A stretch of 64,000 nucleotides of DNA from NCBI GenBank assembly GCA_023548195.1, contig JAJHZJ010000532.1:2615725-2679724 (forward strand). Direction: 5' to 3'. This stretch comes from Bettongia penicillata ogilbyi. Taxonomy: Eukaryota > Chordata > Mammalia > Diprotodontia > Potoroidae. Under the pieces are notes generated by a model. The model was given only the letters and a program-made list of their open reading frames with translations. It was not told the DNA's origin and searched no databases. A program made the position numbers and the translations under genes. Below, piece by piece: positions 58,876-64,000 of the stretch (position 1 is its first letter; every line of letters begins with the position of its first letter).

Positions 58876-59106
58876 GTAAGGCGATAGCACAAATGGTGAA
58901 GAATAAATTTTATTTTTGCCGGATAAAGAATTGAGTTTAAATATGTGGGTTCAGTTTTGAAAGAGGCCCCATGCCCTTAAGTCTACCTGTAAACATATTT
59001 ATCTTTTAGACTAATATGGTATCTAAGGCCACTTTGAATTCTAAGTTCTCCAAGTCCAAGATCACTTTAACTAATTTTTTGCAGGTTAAACAATAGCAAG
59101 GCAGTA

Positions 59107-59153
<47 letters not shown>

Positions 59154-59232
59154 CAGAAAGAAGGGAGAGAGAGAGAGACAGAGGGGAGAGAGAAAGAGGG
59201 GAGAGAGAAAGAGGGGAGAGAGAAAGAGAGAG

Positions 59233-59270
<38 letters not shown>
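59107..59270 (+). repeat. (GA)n microsatellite
   Basis: About 164 bases of GA, GAAA and GGGA repeats. If it lies in the HOMER1 UTR, the mRNA would carry the complementary CU-rich tract. The Ser/Leu open frame on the - strand is an artefact. Confidence 0.97.
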
Positions 59271-59271
<1 letters not shown>

Positions 59272-62200
59272 CCAAAAACTAATTTTCCACGCAGGGAAAT
59301 ACTTATAAAAACCTTTTATGTCAAAGTCAGGATTTCACAACATAACACACTAATGCAAAATCCAGTAGCACCTGAAGATTTTAAATAAATGCTGCCATCA
59401 CTTAGACACTTTTTTTGATACCTGTAAAAGATTGCAGAAAAGAAAAAAATCAAGAGAAAAAGTACATTCTCCAGAGAACAGCAAATGTATTTCAAAATAA
59501 AAATTGTATTTTTGCTTTTTCTTGTTTTTTTTTTTTCCAAAATTTTTTTTTAACAAGACTCTATAGTTGTCATATAACAAGTTATACATGATGTGATTGC
59601 CCTGGTCCCCCCACCCCCACCCCATGTTGTTCCATATCCACATTTTGAGGTTATCTTCTGCCCCAACATTATCTTCTGGCAAATATGTATATGACTGTGT
59701 CCCCACAGCTGGATCTAAAGATAGGTACACTATATAGTACTTTTCTCTGGGAAAAATTAGTTTTTCAAATATGTAAATGATCACTTTCATAATACAGAAA
59801 TGGAGGGCCTTCAGGAGGCACACAATCTAATTATGACCTGCAGATGACAATTTCCAGACACTCACCTGCTGTACATGAACATTTAAAATATTCATAACAA
59901 TAAAATTTTATTTATATGTGCACTTATATCCACCTTATCCCCTATAATGTACATTATGTCTTGTAACAATTTGGGAATTTAAAAGGTGCAGCCTTCGATA
60001 GATTGTTAATCTCTAAAAAACCAAAAATTATCCCCTGTGGGACAAGGAAAAAAATCTCAAAAAATGTCCAATTTCAAATTTCATTTCAGTAGGAAAATAT
60101 TAAAAATAATTTTCTGTGTATATACATATGTTTATATGTATATATTGAATGACACATGTCTCACATATCAACACAATTCAAGTGGAGACATTTTAGTGAA
60201 TTATTTTCCCACATTTAAATGACACCTATGTCAAATTGTAAAAATATTTTAATTATTACATCATTAAAATGATACTTCACTTGCCATGCCATCAACTTAC
60301 ATTATTTTATTTCTTTATGACTAAATTCCCTGATCCCCAAGTCAAAATCTCCATTTAAATGAATAAGCTCGGTGCTCTTTGTTCCTTAGGGACTATGGAT
60401 ATCACAATATCTTCTCCTTCTGAATTCCATCCATCAAATCAAATCAATTATGTGACTTACCATAGAAATATCTCAACTCTGAGAATATTTAGCTAAATTG
60501 TTCTCCCCAGAATAAGAGGTGAGAAAATAGCCTAAAATAGATGGAGGCGATTTAGAGGATGTTTGAGCACATGTGCTAAAAGATGACTGAGGGTCTGATG
60601 GAAACATTTCAGGAAATACCTGATAACTCACTGTTAAAAGAAAAGCTGTAATTTTATAAATAAACCATTTGTGTTTATACTCTTTCTAATATAAATTCAA
60701 TGTGTATGCATTAGAAACATACACACACAAATATAAACAGACCCAAATGTTCTAGTACGGAAAGCCTGTCCGTTAGGTGGAAGATGTGGTCTGTCGTACA
60801 AATTTATTAACTATCTTAACTTTGTAATTAACGTTTAAATTATGTGGGGTGCAAACGAACAATGAGTGCCTCTTGAGACTGATCTTGGAAGTCAGACACT
60901 CATCCATCTGTTCTAAAAAAGAATCCTCTCCAACATTATAGGTATTTTACAGTGAGGACGGAGCTTGATGCAATTCCTACTCAGTAAGCAGACAAAATGA
61001 CGCTTGGCTTACCTTTCAAAGATTTTCTTAAAATAAATATGTCATATAAAGAAATGCAGGTTTGCCAAAAATCTTTTTAAAATTACATCAAAACAACTTT
61101 AAAACTTGTTCACTGAGCATAGCCTAGTGAACTCAGTTTCAATGTTGAAACACCTAGTTAATAGTTCAGAATATTGCCTAGTGTGGTTTGGATACAGATG
61201 TGGTGTGAAGACCCAGACAGAGTAAACCTGTCTCTATCTCAATTTGCTATTATCACAGCAGCGAGAAACAGTCCTCTTGGTCGGGCAAGTTCAACATAAA
61301 TGTATCCCCTTTAAAACAGCTATACATCCTTAAAATGAGCTATAATAAACAGAGTTAATTCCCCATTCGCCACTATTACACTTAAAATTGAAATGCATTG
61401 ATCATTCAGAAAATATTTCTTGCAAAATATATAAATAAAACATCTTAATGTAACTGCATATTTTGTAAATATCCTTAACATTGCTAGACAGACCAGACCA
61501 TTGCCGGTCGGTTGTTATATTTCAGTACAGTATGTCAAATTTATCAGAAATTTAAAAAGAAATTTTTTCTGAGGGACTCAGCTGCCTTCATTTGTTGGCT
61601 TTAAAATGTGTAATAAAATGGGAGACAATATCTTATCCTAAATACATGGAATCAATATGGAAAAGTAAACCGTACACTGGACAGTATCATAGAACACCAA
61701 AGTGAACAAGAGTGAAACATCTTCCGTATAAAAAAAAAGGAAGAGCTCTATACAAGCAGTTATATTATCTGTGTTTCAATTAAAGATGCATTTCTCTCTC
61801 ACTCCTGGCAAGAATTAATTGGTAAAGACACTGCTTCTCGACAGTGCAAAGTATCCTGAGAAATCATTAAGGTTACAACGTCAACAAAAAAAACACAGGG
61901 CTTTCATCACCAAGGTTGGGTTTTGTCTGTTTGGTTTTTTTTGCACAAAACACAGCAGTTAGATATTTTAAATAAATAAATTTAAAAAGCAGATAATCTA
62001 CAACTGTGTCCAACACAAAAAAAAGGAAGGATGTGACCCAGACACTGCTAATTCTCCCACTGGCTAATATCAGAAAAGGATTGCATCAAATAACTATGAA
62101 TAGCTTTCTAGTTAACTATGGCCAATAATGTACAAGGAGGTAATTTGTAGTTCAAGTTTTTTGTTTTGTTTTTAAGTAGCTACAAGCTGAAATCTAAATT

Positions 62201-62355
62201 GTACACTGAAATATCCTATTCCAATTTGCAAACAGGTCCTCCTCATGGAGGTGTGATATCCTAATTTTGTGCAACTTTGATGCAGAGCCCACGGTAGTCC
62301 TATGAAGAAGAGACAGCGCATCTTTAAAAGGATCAGCACTGAAATCCCAGGTCCT

Positions 62356-62544
62356 TTAGCTGCATTCTAGGAGCTTGGCCAGGTTATCTCGTAATTCTGT
62401 TAGTTCGAATATTTTTCCATCAAGAATTTCTAAAAGTGTCTTCAAATTATTGCGAAAAGCTTCCTGTTCCTTCTGACTTTTCTCCAGGCGCTGCTCTAGG
62501 TCAGAGAGTTGTCCTTCCAAGTCTTTGTTTCGAATTTCTACTTC
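62356..62544 (-). CDS. HOMER1: HOMER1 terminal coding exon (coiled-coil C-terminus)
   Basis: 63 codons including stop, phase 0, starting after the - strand acceptor 'ttctctaaag' (AG at 62546-62545) and ending with TAA at 62358-62356. The peptide runs EVEIRNKDLEGQLSDLEQRL at the start, has EAFRNNLKTLLEILDGKIF in the middle and ends ELTELRDNLAKLLECS, which I recognise as the C-terminus of HOMER1. Regularly spaced Leu/Ile residues form the coiled coil with leucine zippers through which long Homer isoforms tetramerise and cross-link metabotropic glutamate receptors, IP3 receptors and Shank at the postsynaptic density. The immediate-early short isoform Homer1a ends far upstream and lacks this exon. 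The exon is intact, and the EVH1 domain lies outside the window. Confidence 0.98.
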   Translation of the reverse strand, partial: EVEIRNKDLEGQLSDLEQRLEKSQKEQEAFRNNLKTLLEILDGKIFELTELRDNLAKLLECS

Positions 62545-62814
62545 CTTTAGAGAAAGAAGTACAAGATGTTAATTCAAACTTCGAAGTAGATGTATGGACT
62601 GAATCTGGATCATTTAAAGAGGTCAGGTGAAAAGCAGACAATTCTTTTTCTAGTTTCTCATCTCAAGATTCAAAGAGTTCTGAGTTGAAAAGTTTAATAA
62701 AGAATACAGGGAAAAGGGAGAAGGACAAGTCCTTATTGGTAAGAGGAATTCTCAAATAAAGAAAGCTCTCTCTACCAAACACAGGTTGGGATCTTTTCTG
62801 CAATTTTAGTCTGC

Positions 62815-62908
62815 TAAGAGTGACTTGCCCAGAGTCACACAGCCAATGTGTTAAGAGGAAACATCTGAACCCAGGTTTTACAGGCTCTGAGGTCGTCTTC
62901 CTATTCAT
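62815..62908 (-). repeat. MIR fragment, antisense
   Basis: 'gagtgacttgcccagagtca' followed by 'cacagccaatgtgttaagag' and 'gaacccaggttttacaggct'. Confidence 0.7.
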
Positions 62909-63439
62909 TTCTACAGGAAAAACATGAACCATAACTTAATCGGAAGAAAGAAAATAAACCAAGATCATTTGGACCGAGGTGGATCACTTATCTATTAAAT
63001 ATTTCAAAAGATCACTTCAAGAATATTTTCAGGTTACAAAACCAAAGCTAGAATTGCTGAATGGAGAGAAATATCCATTTTGAAAGCTACAATTATCTCA
63101 TTTCTTTCATCGTTTCTCACCAGTTTTCTTAGATATAGGGCACAAGGCTCTGTTTCTTAAGGTCCTCCTCTCATTCTACTACCTGCCTTGGATACCTAAG
63201 ACTGGGCAACGAGAAAGGAGATTAAATACAAACCAAACAACTTTGCTACTTTACTAGTTTGGGCACAGGGGAAGGATGCCAGAAATGTTTCCAATGAGGC
63301 TAGAACATATCTATGGCTTTCATCAAACAGGCAGGCTGGCATTCTGGGAAGACTATTCCCTGACCCCCTACCTTGGGCACTGTACCATAGAAAATTGCCT
63401 CCATATTTAATCTGATTCATTTTATATATATGCATGTAT

Positions 63440-63960
63440 ATGTCTATTATCAGATAGCCATTATGTTTAAGGCACTGTTAGGTATTAGAGAAAAAAACGA
63501 ACGAGACAAGTTTCTTTAAGGAGCTTATAATCTAACAGAGGAGAGAAATACATGTACATAAATCTCTGATACGTGTCAAATACAAAAGGGAGATTCAAAG
63601 AAAAAAAATCATATAAGAAATTTGAATAGGAAGAAGACTTTGAACTAGGAGGACTGGAGAAAGTTTCAGAGAGAAGTTGGCACCTTAGCTGTACCCTGAA
63701 GAAAGAAAAGGATTTCAACAGTTTCTAAGTATGGCGGATAGGGTGGGAGAGTAGAGTGGCAAGACCATGGAATGACTTGGGGAGGAAGAGACTAGAAGGT
63801 CAGTCAAGGAAAGGCACAGAGGAAGAGTTGAGCCACCAAATAGTGAAGTGTGACTTGAGACTCCAGACTTTGTATTGCATTACCCATTTTGGACAGGGAA
63901 GTGAAGTCAGGCTTGCCACAATATTGGATATAACAGATGCAAAGCAGTAACTAAGTAGCT
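63440..63960 (+). repeat. Family A-like repeat, sense
   Basis: 'aaggcactgttaggtattag', 'aggagcttataatctaacag' and a GA-rich body with 'gaagttggcaccttagctgt' resemble family A and its relatives. No coding capacity. Confidence 0.45.
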
Positions 63961-64000
63961 TAACTATGGCTCTGTAACATGATGAGTGCTGATGTACTGG

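Larger units (their letters stand above)
58325..62355 (-). other. HOMER1: Probable HOMER1 3' UTR
   Basis: From the HOMER1 stop codon downstream (leftwards) to a candidate poly(A) signal at 58345-58350. The part 59.9-62.36 kb is AT-rich and free of recognisable mobile elements, as expected for the long UTR that HOMER1 has in other mammals. The part left of 59.3 kb contains a (CT)n tract on the transcribed sense and a MIR, so the true 3' end could also lie nearer, for example at TTTATT sites near 59908, 60306 or 60803. Extent is inference. Confidence 0.5.
62545..64000 (-). other. HOMER1: HOMER1 intron (partial)
   Basis: Intron upstream of the last exon, running off the window. Besides a MIR fragment and a family A-like repeat I see no exon in it. 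The stretches 62545-62815 and 62910-63440 show nothing that I can name. Confidence 0.85.

Noticed and set aside
1..64000. CRISPR array, operon, prophage or other prokaryotic system.
   Set aside because: The window is eukaryotic: spliced exons, MIR/L2/L1 elements, and no ribosome-binding sites or dense coding. The regular repeats are microsatellites or a minisatellite without unique spacers.

Overview
The window is mammalian nuclear DNA and almost certainly marsupial. It contains no prokaryotic gene. The evidence is spliced exons of two vertebrate genes, very large non-coding spaces, many old MIR and L2 elements, and younger SINEs and LINE-1 3' ends of the kind seen in opossum, wallaby and Tasmanian devil genomes. 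The two near-complete tRNA-headed SINEs with an RTE-like 3' half look like the WSINE/WALLSI group of Australian marsupials. That placement rests on memory of the families, not on a search.

Layout. Positions 1-12400 hold the last three coding exons of JMY on the + strand (9012-9107, 10459-11059, 12093-12400), with introns full of repeats. A long AT-rich stretch follows that is probably the JMY 3' UTR; a strong poly(A) signal lies at 21172. From about 21.2 to 58.3 kb there is a gene desert made of LINE-1, L2, RTE, MIR, marsupial SINEs, hAT-type DNA transposons and several long microsatellites (33-37 kb). From about 58.3 to 62.36 kb lies the probable 3' UTR of HOMER1 on the - strand. The last coding exon of HOMER1 is at 62356-62544, and a HOMER1 intron runs to the end of the window. 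JMY and HOMER1 are therefore convergent, the same order I recall from human chromosome 5q14.

The two genes do not form a functional unit. JMY is an actin-nucleating p53 cofactor. HOMER1 is a postsynaptic scaffold, and the window carries the end of its coiled coil, which is specific to the long isoforms. Neighbourhood is the only link the sequence shows.

The most interesting items in the desert are: a decayed Ty3/gypsy integrase on the - strand (about 39.3-40.24 kb), a class that is rare in mammals; a near full-length 5S rRNA-like sequence fused head to tail with a marsupial tRNA-SINE (45786-46154, - strand); two young SINE insertions with readable target-site duplications, one splitting an L2 element; a hAT insertion nested inside a MIR; fold-back hAT elements; a 36-bp minisatellite; and a possible solo LTR near 31.1-31.5 kb. 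I saw no clearly new biological system.
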